This document shows positions 16,726 through 25,627 of a stretch of DNA of 64,000 bases, in pieces. The notes beneath the pieces were generated by a model. The model saw only the letters and a list, made by a program, of their open reading frames with translations, did not search any database and was not told the origin of the DNA. Every line of letters begins with the position of its first letter. Within the stretch, counting starts at the first letter, position 1. The DNA is taken from contig NZ_CABFVD010000002.1 in NCBI RefSeq assembly GCF_902143515.1, forward strand, positions 105,088-169,087, in the 5' to 3' direction. Both the position numbers and the translations under genes were made by a program. The stretch is from Hathewaya massiliensis (lineage in GTDB: Bacteria > Bacillota > Clostridia > Clostridiales > Clostridiaceae).

Positions 16726-18621
16726 ATGAACAAAACAACATTAGAAAAATTACATTACTATGAGCTAAAAGAAATAATAAAAGCATATTGCATTAGCGGA
16801 TTAGGAAAAATGTTAATTGATAAATTAGAACCAAGTAGCAATATGAAAGTTGTAAATCAAAGATTAAATGAAACATCAGAAGGAAGAGCATTAATAGATG
16901 CCTCTTATAATATTCCTCTAAAAGGTATTTTTAATATTTTACCGCTTATTGATAAGGTTGAAAAAGGAGCATTTTTAGAAGCTGAGGATTTAACTATGAT
17001 ATCAAATTTTTTAAGAGGATGCAGAAAGGTTAAATCATTTATAAAGGATAAAGAGGGATATGCCCCTATATTAAGTGCTTATGGTGAAAATATTTCTGAT
17101 TTAAGCTACATTGAGGATGAAATAAACATTTCAATTAGAGGAAGTATGATAGATTCCAATGCTACGAAAGAACTGAAAAAAATAAGAAGGCATATTGATA
17201 TATGTGAAAGTAAGATAAAAGAAAAACTAGATAGATTCCTTAAAAATCATGAAAATAAAGAATATATTCAAGAATTTTTTATTAGCCAGCGCAATGGAAA
17301 ATACACCATTCCTATTAAGGCAGCATATAAAAATAGAGTTAAAGGCACCATTGTTGAAACTTCTTTAAAAGGAACCACTGTCTTTATAGAACCAAATGTT
17401 ATTTCTAAATATACAAGTGAATTAAGCATACTAAAAGTAGAAGAAAGTATTGAAGAGTATAAAATATTAGGCATTTTAACTAATATGATTTCAGAAAGAA
17501 TATTAGATATAAAGATGAATATTGATGTTATATCTGAATATGATATGATTTTGGCAAAAGCTAAATATAGCAAAGAAATAGATGGAATTAAACCTAAAGT
17601 AAATGACTATGGATATATTAAAGTAATTAAAGGCAAATATCCTTTAATTAAGAATAGTGTACCCTTAGATTTTGAAATTGGTGAAAGTTATAGAGGGCTA
17701 ATAATAACAGGACCAAATGCAGGAGGGAAAACAGTAGTATTAAAGACAATTGGTTTATTAACATTGGCAACACAATCTGGATTTCACATTGGAGCTGCAG
17801 ATGGAACGGAGATTTCAATATTTAATAATATATTTGTTGATATAGGTGATAATCAAAGTGTTGAAAATGCTTTAAGTACATTTTCATCACATATAAAAAA
17901 TCTAGCTGAAATAATAAGAAAAAGTACAAAATCAACACTATTATTGTTTGATGAAATTGGTAGTGGGACAGAACCAAATGAAGGATCGGCTTTAGCTATT
18001 GCCATACTAGAGGAATTATATCATAAAGGGTGTATAACCGTAGCAACTACACACTATGGAGAAATAAAGAACTTTTCACAAGAACACCCCCATTTTGAAA
18101 GTGCAGCCATGGAATTTGAAAAGGAAACTCTTGAACCATTATATAGACTTAGTATAGGAAAAGTGGGACATAGCAATGCACTATATATTTCAAAAAAGAT
18201 GGGACTAAGTGATTCAATTATTAGTAAAGCAAAAAAATATATAGATACTAAAAACTATAATTATAATTTAATAACAGATAGCAAGATTACTAAAAATAAG
18301 CAAGTGCAAGTAACAGAAAATTTATATGAGTATTCTGTGGGAGATAAAGTTATTCTTTTAGAAAATAATGATTCAGCCATTGTATATAAGGAAAGAGATA
18401 GATTAAATAATGTAACAATACTATATAACAATGAATTTATAGAAGTTAATTATAAGAGAATTAAACTAGCTTTAAAGGCAAGTGAACTTTATCCAGCTGG
18501 CTATGATTTAACTCAATTATTTGTAAGTTATAAAGAAAGAAAATTGGAAAGAGATATTGAAAGAGGATCTAAAAAAGCGCTAAAAAAATTAAGAAAAGAG
18601 AGTTCAAGATCACCTAAATAA
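16726..18621 (+). CDS. MutS2-like ATPase without Smr domain
   Basis: A 631-residue MutS-family protein of the MutS2 branch: Walker A GPNAGGKT near residue 330, then NQSVENALSTFSSH, Walker B LLLFDEIGSGTEP, and ATTHYGEIK. Unlike canonical MutS2 (about 785 residues) it ends in a short basic tail (KKALKKLRKE) and lacks the C-terminal Smr nuclease domain. MutS2 acts on recombination intermediates and collided ribosomes; for a Smr-less paralogue the role is uncertain. It is probably a second, accessory MutS2. AAGGGAG precedes the ATG. Confidence 0.85.
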   Translation: MNKTTLEKLHYYELKEIIKAYCISGLGKMLIDKLEPSSNMKVVNQRLNETSEGRALIDASYNIPLKGIFNILPLIDKVEKGAFLEAEDLTMISNFLRGCRKVKSFIKDKEGYAPILSAYGENISDLSYIEDEINISIRGSMIDSNATKELKKIRRHIDICESKIKEKLDRFLKNHENKEYIQEFFISQRNGKYTIPIKAAYKNRVKGTIVETSLKGTTVFIEPNVISKYTSELSILKVEESIEEYKILGILTNMISERILDIKMNIDVISEYDMILAKAKYSKEIDGIKPKVNDYGYIKVIKGKYPLIKNSVPLDFEIGESYRGLIITGPNAGGKTVVLKTIGLLTLATQSGFHIGAADGTEISIFNNIFVDIGDNQSVENALSTFSSHIKNLAEIIRKSTKSTLLLFDEIGSGTEPNEGSALAIAILEELYHKGCITVATTHYGEIKNFSQEHPHFESAAMEFEKETLEPLYRLSIGKVGHSNALYISKKMGLSDSIISKAKKYIDTKNYNYNLITDSKITKNKQVQVTENLYEYSVGDKVILLENNDSAIVYKERDRLNNVTILYNNEFIEVNYKRIKLALKASELYPAGYDLTQLFVSYKERKLERDIERGSKKALKKLRKESSRSPK

Positions 18622-18640
18622 TAGTTTGTACAAATAATAA

Positions 18641-18680
18641 ATAAAGAGAATCCTACGATGATGTGGATTCTCTTTATTTT
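18641..18680 (+). terminator. Terminator of the MutS2-like gene
   Basis: ATAAAGAGAATCC pairs with GGATTCTCTTTAT around a 10-base loop, then TTTTAAG. Confidence 0.9.
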
Positions 18681-18836
18681 TAAGTTTTTAGCATAGAGTA
18701 CAGTTAACTAAGAAAATCCAATTGACTTAAAAATTGATAGAGGATAATAAGTTAAATATGATATAATTATATAAATATTACAAATATATAGAAAAGTTTA
18801 ATTAGGTTTTCTTTCTTATGAGCTAGAGAATATAGT

Positions 18837-18992
18837 AGCAAAGAAACTTTACGCATTTTTTGCTTTTGGGGAAACTTATGCACTTAATGCAAGGTTAAAT
18901 AAAAAAGTGTGGATTTGAATTTTCTCAAATATCTGAAAGTGCAACATTAACATATATGGGGTTCATAAAGGCACGATTAGAAGGACATAGAT
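18837..18992 (+). pseudogene. Decayed protein-coding fragment
   Basis: Two short frames join across a frameshift: one ending in FGETYALNARLNKK and, one base shifted, SESATLTYMGFIKARLEGHR followed by a stop. The amino-acid texture is that of a real protein, but there is no start, no ribosome site and no intact frame. I do not recognise the parent family. The rest of 18681-19111 holds a hairpin AAATAGAAATT/AATTTCTATTT at about 19046-19082, which could end transcription before the next gene. Confidence 0.35.
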
Positions 18993-19111
18993 AATACTTC
19001 ATATTTTTCTTACATTGTGATATATGAGGGGAGAAACAATTTATTAAATAGAAATTTAGCATGGTGCCTTAATTTCTATTTGTTTATGTTTGAAAAAGGA
19101 GGAGAGGTATA

Positions 19112-19513
19112 GTGGAAAACAAAATTGTTTATAGTTCGGAAGAAGATACTGAATTTATTCATTCGAGACTACGTGAATACAACAGAAAATACATGAGTGA
19201 CTTTGATGATTATAATTTTCATATTGAAAAAGACGGTAAAATAATTGCAGGAATTGTTGCTGCTAGTACTTTTGATACATTAGAGGTGGAATTCCTTTTT
19301 GTAGATGAAAACCATCGTGGAAAAAACCTTGGGACTGAACTGCTGAAACATGCTGAAAACACTGCAAAAATGCACGGATTAAAAAGAATCCTGTTAAATA
19401 CATATAGTTTTCAGGCTCCTAAATTTTATAAAAAACATGGTTATTCTGAACTTTTTAAAATTGATCCTTGCTTTGGGGAATTCAGTCAGTCATATTTCAT
19501 TAAAAACTTGTAA
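19112..19513 (+). CDS. GNAT acetyltransferase
   Basis: A 133-residue GNAT protein with a GTG start behind AAGGAGGAG. Beta-strand 4 (VEFLFVDENHRG), the acetyl-CoA loop (RGKNLGTELL) and the C-terminal FYKKHGY motif are all visible. This short form resembles enzymes annotated as small-molecule or antibiotic acetyltransferases; substrate unknown. It is followed 87 bases on by a small membrane-protein gene on the same strand. Confidence 0.85.
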   Translation: MENKIVYSSEEDTEFIHSRLREYNRKYMSDFDDYNFHIEKDGKIIAGIVAASTFDTLEVEFLFVDENHRGKNLGTELLKHAENTAKMHGLKRILLNTYSFQAPKFYKKHGYSELFKIDPCFGEFSQSYFIKNL

Positions 19514-19600
19514 ACCAATTGATATTATGAGCATCATCAAATTTCAAAAGGTAGAAGTGATATATAAACAAGTAAATAGGAATTTGTAGGAGGAATTGAT

Positions 19601-19930
19601 ATGGACAAATTTCAAATCGGACTTCTAACAATTAGTTTAGCGACCTTATTAATTTTTATTATTTATACACTAGTAAATGAAGAGAAGTCATCTAAGTGGT
19701 TTAAGTGGTACAACCAAATGGATAGTGAAGAACAGAAAAAATATAATCCTATAATTGCTGTCCATAAATTGAAAAGAGTACTTTTTTTAATAGTATTGGT
19801 TGGAGTTTCTGGATTTTTTATATCATTCTATATTTCCTCAATTTCTATAGTTACATTTGCTTTAATTTTTATCATACTCCTTGTTTCTATACGATATTTG
19901 GGATCAAGAGGGTGTAAGATTAAGAAGTGA
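19601..19930 (+). CDS. Small three-helix membrane protein, DUF3784-like
   Basis: A 109-residue protein with membrane helices near 5-25, 57-77 and 80-100. Between helices 1 and 2, WYNQMDSEEQKKYN resembles the conserved loop of DUF3784 proteins (…Y..M..EEK..Y). GTAGGAGG lies 8 bases before the ATG. Function unknown. Confidence 0.7.
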   Translation: MDKFQIGLLTISLATLLIFIIYTLVNEEKSSKWFKWYNQMDSEEQKKYNPIIAVHKLKRVLFLIVLVGVSGFFISFYISSISIVTFALIFIILLVSIRYLGSRGCKIKK

Positions 19931-20199
19931 ATTAGATAGGGGAATCTATATATAAAATACTACCTGGGGTTATGGAAAATACATTTTTGTAAGGTTATTA
20001 TTATACGGTATATTGTGGGAATATTAAGAATTGGAAATGGTTGGGGGAATTTTAGGATAAAAAAATATCTAAAACAGATTTAAAATGTTTTATGGGCTTT
20101 ATAATACTATGTAGGTAGCTAGTGGTAATTTCTTTAGCAAGCTAAATAGTGATTTAGATCACTGATTATTTATATAACAGGAAAAAAAGGGGGAAAAAC

Positions 20200-20664
20200 A
20201 TGAAATACGTTTGTACATTGATTGCAGTTAAAGATATTGAGAAATCAAAAAAATTCTATTATGACATATTAGGGCAAGAAGTCATTATGGACTTAGGTGC
20301 CAATGTGACATTAACAGGTGGATTTGCTTTGCAAACTTCAGATAGTTGGGAAAATTTTATACACAAAAGCCATGAGGAAATAGCTTATGGTAACAACGAT
20401 GCAGAGCTGTATTTTGAAGAAGACGACATGGATAGCTTTGTACAAAAGTTAGGAAAGTTTGACATTAAATATGTTCATCCATTAAAGAAACATTCTTGGG
20501 GGCAACGTGTTGTGCGATTCTATGATTTAGATAAGCATATTATAGAGGTTGGAGAAAATATAGCTGTTGTTGCAAAACGATTTATTGATAACGGAATGAC
20601 AGTAGAACAAACTGCTATTCGAATGGACGTTCCAATAGAATATATCAAATCCTTATTAAAGTAA
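20200..20664 (+). CDS. VOC (glyoxalase/bleomycin-resistance) family protein
   Basis: A 154-residue protein with one VOC domain (residues ~1-118): AVKDIEKSKKFYYDILG at the start and RFYDLDKHIIEVGE at the end, with a metal-site Glu. The last ~35 residues (RFIDNGMTVEQTAIRMDVP) form a helical extension resembling a helix-turn-helix and are not part of the core. AAGGGGG precedes the ATG. Members include glyoxalases, dioxygenases and drug-binding proteins; this one cannot be assigned a substrate. Confidence 0.82.
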   Translation: MKYVCTLIAVKDIEKSKKFYYDILGQEVIMDLGANVTLTGGFALQTSDSWENFIHKSHEEIAYGNNDAELYFEEDDMDSFVQKLGKFDIKYVHPLKKHSWGQRVVRFYDLDKHIIEVGENIAVVAKRFIDNGMTVEQTAIRMDVPIEYIKSLLK

Positions 20665-20690
20665 GAAGTCCTTATTCTTTAGGGGAAATT

Positions 20691-20808
20691 CTTATCCAGA
20701 TATGTAGCCGCTCTTTTCTCTCATTTTGAAGAAAAGCAGAGAGTCCAAATCTTCGATTTGGTAGGAATTGCTTTCACAGAGTGCGATGGGAGTATTAGAG
20801 CGGATAAG
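20691..20808 (+). repeat. Structured repeat element, copy 1
   Basis: Nested complementary segments: CTTATCC/GGATAAG, CCGCTC/GAGCGG, CTCTCAT/ATGGGAG, AAAGCA/TGCTTT and an apical CCAAATC-TTC-GATTTGG. The core recurs at 26508-26597, where the apical stem reads CAAAATC-TTC-AATTTGG. It lies between the VOC gene and the convergent GyrI-like gene. It is drawn on the + strand, but the true direction is not proven. Confidence 0.75.
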
Positions 20809-20821
20809 CATATCTAAGTTA

Positions 20822-21271
20822 TTATTTAATTGGAATATATATGTCAAATTCTCCATTGCTCATGAATCTATCATCGTATAATTCTAGTTGAGGTCTATAA
20901 TCTACTTCATGTCCTGAGGCTGGAAGCCAATTTGCAAATATATTGTTGTAAAAATCACATAAATCTTTTAAATCACCTTGATAGGTGTACACAAGATACT
21001 TACCACCTGGAACATTTTTAGTTATCATATCTTCTGGTACATCCTTAAAACTATCTACTTCTGCACAAGCAGTATAGTGAAATCTATCTTCTGAATCTGG
21101 TGCATCATCACATATGCCATAGCAAAACATAGATTTACTTTTTTGATTTATATCTTTGTAACGTTGGTTAAATACGTGCCAAAGATTTGTGATTTCTCCC
21201 TTTTTGTTATTCCCAAAGTAAGTTAGGCCTACAGCTTTGAAGCCTTCAATAGTTAATATTTTTCCTTCCAT
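20822..21271 (-). CDS. GyrI-like (effector-binding) domain protein
   Basis: A 149-residue stand-alone GyrI-like domain: start KILTIEGFKAVGLTYFG, middle FHYTACAEVDSF followed by MITKNVPGGKYLVYTYQG, end LELYDDRF…FDIYIPIK. This fold binds drugs or other small molecules in regulators such as BmrR and Rob and acts as a stand-alone binder or hydrolase elsewhere. It is the first gene after a WYL regulator on the same strand (73-base gap), so that regulator may control it. A related domain sits in the AraC gene at 22533-23432. Confidence 0.85.
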   Translation of the reverse strand: MEGKILTIEGFKAVGLTYFGNNKKGEITNLWHVFNQRYKDINQKSKSMFCYGICDDAPDSEDRFHYTACAEVDSFKDVPEDMITKNVPGGKYLVYTYQGDLKDLCDFYNNIFANWLPASGHEVDYRPQLELYDDRFMSNGEFDIYIPIK

Positions 21272-21344
21272 AATTATTATCTCCCTTCAACTGTTTTGTA
21301 TATTAATTATATCAAGCAATCCTTGACAACATTATGTCAGGAAT

Positions 21345-22316
21345 TTAATTAACATTATATAAAGTTGAAATTTTATTGATTTTTTGTAGTATAAACTCTC
21401 TAAGTTGTAAGGGCTCTAAAACCTCTATTCTGTCACTAAGAGGGAAAATTACATTGCAGGCAGTTTCAAAACTTATCATATCTATATCATAAATCCAGTA
21501 ATTTTCTGCTTTCATAGAAGAATGTATGTAGAAACCATCAAGAAGTTTTTTCTTTTCTTCATAGAATTTAATTTTTACAATATAAGTATTATGTTCTATT
21601 TTAAATGAGGACTGTGCAGCAAATTGTTGTTTGCTTTTTTCCCAAAAATCTTCTAAAGAAAAATTCTGAGGCATATTAAAACTTTCATTTAGCACTTCAA
21701 TAGTTTCAATTCTACTACATTTAAAAACTCTAATTTCATTTTTTAGTTCACAAAAACCTACCACATACCACTGAGAATTTTTTACTACTACCCCATAAGG
21801 TCTTATAATTCTTTCTGATATTTCTGCATCATATTTTTTATAGTGCATTTTTATCTTTTGCAAGTTTAGTACTGATTTTTTTATTATATCTATGTATTTA
21901 TTATGAGTCTTTTTGCCCCACCAAGGTTCTGAATCAATAAAAAATCTTTCTTTAGCTTTAATAATTTCTTCTTTATGTTCCTTTGAAAGACTATTTTCAA
22001 GCTTAATAACAGCATTTTGTAGTTGCTTTGATGTTTCTGTATTTTTTTCTGGTTTAATACCCATACTTGAGAGTAAAAGATTAACAACATCTCCACGCTC
22101 TAAAATATTTGAATTGATTTTATAATTCTCCATAAAAGAGTATCCCCCATTGGGACCTGAAATTGACATAATAGGAATACCAGCTTCACATAATATATCA
22201 ATATCTCTGTATATAGTTCTTTCAGAGGTTTCAAGTATCTTAGCTAAATTTCCTGCTTTCATTGTTCCTCTTGAATCTATTAACATAATAATTCCTAAGA
22301 GTCTGTGAAGTCTCAT
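21345..22316 (-). CDS. YafY-like HTH/WYL regulator
   Basis: A 323-residue regulator. The HTH-11 domain at the N-terminus reads RLLGIIMLIDSRGTMKAGN, then AKILETSERTIYRDIDILCE; the WYL domain follows with VKNSQWYVVGFCELKNEIRV and FKCSRI. It is transcribed toward the GyrI-like gene, 73 bases away, suggesting a two-gene unit. AGGAGTG precedes the ATG. The ligand is unknown. Confidence 0.9.
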   Translation of the reverse strand: MRLHRLLGIIMLIDSRGTMKAGNLAKILETSERTIYRDIDILCEAGIPIMSISGPNGGYSFMENYKINSNILERGDVVNLLLSSMGIKPEKNTETSKQLQNAVIKLENSLSKEHKEEIIKAKERFFIDSEPWWGKKTHNKYIDIIKKSVLNLQKIKMHYKKYDAEISERIIRPYGVVVKNSQWYVVGFCELKNEIRVFKCSRIETIEVLNESFNMPQNFSLEDFWEKSKQQFAAQSSFKIEHNTYIVKIKFYEEKKKLLDGFYIHSSMKAENYWIYDIDMISFETACNVIFPLSDRIEVLEPLQLREFILQKINKISTLYNVN

Positions 22317-22532
22317 AAGGCGTACACTCCTATTCTTATTTTTTAAAGGTTAAAAATAGTATATATGAAAATATGATTTTATTAAAGACTTGGCATTGGA
22401 TATTTTACATATAACTATTTTATATCTGAATTTTTGTGTTTTGACAATATAGGAAAAGAATCACTACCATTTCTATGATAATATATATTTAACCTGCGGG
22501 AAGAGATTAATCTTAGGGAGGGGGTAGGGACT

Positions 22533-23432
22533 ATAGATTATATAAATTTAATACAAAATACTATAGATTATATAGATGAAAATATTACTAAAAAGATTAC
22601 TGTTAAGGAACTTGCTGATATTTCAGGATTTTCAACTTATCATTATTATAGGATATTTCATAGCTTTGTTGGTATGCCTGTTATGGAATATGTAACTAGA
22701 AGAAAACTTCAATATAGTATTTTTCATTTAAGCAATGGAGAAAAAGTGCTGGATATAGCTTTAGAATATGGTTTTGAAACGCACTCGGGGTTTACAAAAG
22801 CTTTTAAAAAGTATTTTGGCTATTCACCTAACTATTATAGGATACATGCACCAGAGGGGTTTCCACAGAGGATAAATTTAGTAAATTTAAAACAGAATAG
22901 GGTTGGAGGTATTGTAATGGAACCTAAAATAATTAATAAAGATGCCTTTAAGATAGTTGGTTATAAGTTTGATACTACATTAAGGGGCAATGCTCATTCT
23001 AGAGATATCCCTGCCTTTTGGGATGAATGTGATACTGAAGGAAAAGAAGCGAAACTATATGCAACTCAAAAGCCACCTAAGCATGGAGAATATGGAATCT
23101 GTATTAATACAAATATTGAAACAGATGAATTTTCTTATGTATTAGGTGTAGAGGTAGATAATTTTCATAATGCGCTGGAAGAAATGTACAAGCTAGAAGT
23201 ACCAGCGGCAAATTATGCAGTTTTCACAACTCCAGAAGTATATGATGAAGATTTTGTTAGTAGTATAAAAGGTACTTGGAAATATATTTTGGAAGAGTGG
23301 TTTCCTAATTCAGGATATGAAATTGATGGAAGCAAACTGGATTTTGAATTATATGATGAGCATTGCCATCCTTGGGAATATGAAAAACTAAGCATGAATA
23401 TTTATATACCAATAATTAAGAAAGAAAAATAG
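22533..23432 (+). CDS. AraC-type regulator with GyrI-like domain; ATA at the expected start
   Basis: An AraC HTH pair (TVKELADISGFSTYHYYRIF, then a second helix-turn-helix with DIALEYGFETHSGFTKAFKK and FGYSPNYYR) is fused to a C-terminal GyrI-like domain ending LDFELYDEHCHPWEYEKLSM. Reading backwards in frame, the family N-terminus (…DYINLIQNTIDYIDENI) begins at an ATA codon at 22533, 10 bases after GGGAGGGGG. There is no in-frame ATG, GTG or TTG near it; the first ATG (22674) would delete most of the first HTH. Either ATA is used, or the gene is damaged. Confidence 0.7.
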   Translation: MDYINLIQNTIDYIDENITKKITVKELADISGFSTYHYYRIFHSFVGMPVMEYVTRRKLQYSIFHLSNGEKVLDIALEYGFETHSGFTKAFKKYFGYSPNYYRIHAPEGFPQRINLVNLKQNRVGGIVMEPKIINKDAFKIVGYKFDTTLRGNAHSRDIPAFWDECDTEGKEAKLYATQKPPKHGEYGICINTNIETDEFSYVLGVEVDNFHNALEEMYKLEVPAANYAVFTTPEVYDEDFVSSIKGTWKYILEEWFPNSGYEIDGSKLDFELYDEHCHPWEYEKLSMNIYIPIIKKEK

Positions 23433-23478
23433 CAGATTATCAGAGGGTTATAGGATAAATCAAGAAAGGGGATAAAAG

Positions 23479-24237
23479 ATGTTGAGTTATTATGGTAGGT
23501 TGTCTTCAGAAGTATATGATATGGATAAGCCTATAGGGCATTCTTTTGGAGATGTAGAATTTTATATGAGTAGATTAGAATCTTGTGGAGGACGTATTCT
23601 TGAGCCTGCAACAGGAACTGGACGCATATTAATTCCTCTTTTAGAAAAGGGGTTAAATGTTGATGGATTCGATGTTTCGAAAGATATGTTAAATATATGC
23701 GAGAATAATTGTAAAACAAGAGGTTTAAATCCTAAGCTTTTTGAGGCAAAGATGGAGTCTTTTTCACAAGACACCACATATGATGCCATTATAGTACCAA
23801 CGGGAACCTTCCTTTTGCTCCATAAGAGGGAAGATTCCATAAAAGCATTACAAAATTTTTATAAGAATTTATCTAATGGTGGTAGATTAATTCTTGATAT
23901 ATTTTTGCAAACTGATATTTCAATAGGTACAGTTTCCACAAGAACCTTTGAATATTCTAATGGAGATATAATTACATTAGAAAATAAAGTTGTAGAAGTT
24001 GACTATATAAATCAGTATACTATTTCCCACCATAGATATGAAAAGTGGCGCCAAGGGGTACTTCTTCAAACTGAAATGGAGTGTTTCCCATTAAGGTGGT
24101 ATGGGGTAGAAGAATTTAAATTAATACTTGAAAGCATAGGCTTTAAGAATATTGTGATTTCTTCAGGGTATAAATTTGGGGAATATCCATCAAATTCTGA
24201 GGAGGTAATTACCTTTGAAGCTGTGGCTATTAAGTAA
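23479..24237 (+). CDS. Class I SAM-dependent methyltransferase
   Basis: A 252-residue methyltransferase. Motif I is ILEPATGTGRILIPLLEKG with the acidic ribose-binding residue in DGFDVSKDML; motif IV is DAIIVPTGTF. It lies 46 bases after the AraC/GyrI gene on the same strand and may share its transcript. The fold is clear; the methyl acceptor is unknown, with small molecules more likely than nucleic acids given its size. AAAGGGG precedes the ATG. Confidence 0.87.
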   Translation: MLSYYGRLSSEVYDMDKPIGHSFGDVEFYMSRLESCGGRILEPATGTGRILIPLLEKGLNVDGFDVSKDMLNICENNCKTRGLNPKLFEAKMESFSQDTTYDAIIVPTGTFLLLHKREDSIKALQNFYKNLSNGGRLILDIFLQTDISIGTVSTRTFEYSNGDIITLENKVVEVDYINQYTISHHRYEKWRQGVLLQTEMECFPLRWYGVEEFKLILESIGFKNIVISSGYKFGEYPSNSEEVITFEAVAIK

Positions 24238-24318
24238 ATACTAATTGAACCACACTTAGAGTCTGCAAGTGAAGAACATTATTGTTTAAACAGAGAGAAA
24301 ATAATTGAGGTGTTTATT

Positions 24319-24843
24319 TTGAACTATAGATTACTTAAAAAGTCAGAACTTAAATTATTAGATGAAATTGATAGAAGAGAAATAGTAGATGAAGTTTATT
24401 ATTTTAAAGATAATAAACTTGAGATAGTGAATGAGTTTTATAATATTGAAGGCTGGAATTTAAAAGACTTAAATGACTATATTAATAGATTAAAAGATAT
24501 ACATGATAGAAATGGAACTATATATGGTGCATTTTGTGATAATAAGATAATAGGTTTAGCAGCCTTGGAAAGTAAGTTTATAGGAGAAAATAATGATCAA
24601 CTTAAACTTGATATGCTGTATATAAGCCATAACTATCGTAAAAAAGGTGTAGGCAAAAAATTAATCAATTTACTTTCTGAAAGAGCAAAGGAACTGGGAG
24701 CCAAAAGTTTATATATCTCTGCTACACCATTTAAAAATACAGTGGATTTTTATTTTGTTATGGGTGCAAGATTAACAAAGAAAATAAATAAAGATTTATA
24801 TGAATTAGAACCTTATGATATACACATGGAATTAGAATTATGA
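24319..24843 (+). CDS. GNAT acetyltransferase
   Basis: A 174-residue GNAT enzyme: LDMLYISHNYRKKGVGKKLI contains beta-4 and the acetyl-CoA loop, and LYISATPFKNTVDFYFVMGA is the C-terminal motif. A GTG at 24310 is in frame, but it overlaps the likely ribosome site TGAGGTG; TTG at 24319 is spaced correctly and is used here. It follows the methyltransferase gene by 80 bases. Substrate unknown. Confidence 0.82.
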   Translation: MNYRLLKKSELKLLDEIDRREIVDEVYYFKDNKLEIVNEFYNIEGWNLKDLNDYINRLKDIHDRNGTIYGAFCDNKIIGLAALESKFIGENNDQLKLDMLYISHNYRKKGVGKKLINLLSERAKELGAKSLYISATPFKNTVDFYFVMGARLTKKINKDLYELEPYDIHMELEL

Positions 24844-25027
24844 TGTCATATGTATTAAATAGAAAATGAAGTACCTTATATAGAAATGGATTTTAAGATA
24901 TTAAGAGAGAAGTTCTAAGGAGCATGAGAATTATTTAACATGCTTTTAGTACTATTTATGGAATATTACTCTATAACATCCTATATCTTATGGGGAAATA
25001 TATTTAATTATAACATTAGGGGGACTT

Positions 25028-25495
25028 ATGTTTAAAGAATTAAGAAATTCAAAAAGACAATTACAAGATCATGATTTAGAAAGAATACTAAATGAGGGTG
25101 AATATGGAGTTTTAGCTACCATAGGAGAAAATCAATACCCATATTCTACACCTCTAAGCTATGTGTATATAAATAATTCTCTATATTTTCATGGTGCTTC
25201 AGAGGGGCATAAACTTAAGAATATTAAATTAAATGAAAAAGTTTCTTTTTCTGTAGTGCAAGGAACAGAGATATTACAAGAGAGGTTTACTACAAAGTAT
25301 GAAAGTGTAATTATATTTGGAAAGGCGTCAACTGTAGTAGATGAAGAAGAAAAAAGAACCGCTCTTATGGCATTTATAGATAAATATTCTCCTGATTTTA
25401 AAAAAGAAGGAGTAGAATATATAAATAGAGCAGCTTCAAAGACTAATATTGTAAAAATAACTATTGATCATGCAACAGCTAAAGGAAATCGATAA
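25028..25495 (+). CDS. Pyridoxamine 5'-phosphate oxidase-related flavoprotein (NimA-like)
   Basis: A 155-residue split-barrel flavin-binding protein. RILNEGEYGVLATIGENQYP, YSTPLSYVYINNSLYFHGAS and EGHKLKNIKLNEKVSFSV follow the pattern of the NimA/PNPOx-like family (PF12900), which includes nitroimidazole reductases and haem- or F420-linked enzymes. TAGGGGG precedes the ATG. It is a single gene; the physiological substrate is unknown. Confidence 0.87.
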   Translation: MFKELRNSKRQLQDHDLERILNEGEYGVLATIGENQYPYSTPLSYVYINNSLYFHGASEGHKLKNIKLNEKVSFSVVQGTEILQERFTTKYESVIIFGKASTVVDEEEKRTALMAFIDKYSPDFKKEGVEYINRAASKTNIVKITIDHATAKGNR

Positions 25496-25627
25496 TGGTG
25501 AGAAATCTGTTAAGTAAATATGGAAGAGAGATAATTTGTCGTATTTTATATTAAAATTTATCCATTAAAATAGTCCCACCCTCCTTTCGAATGAATATCA
25601 TAATACTGAAAGGAGCTGATTTTTAAA

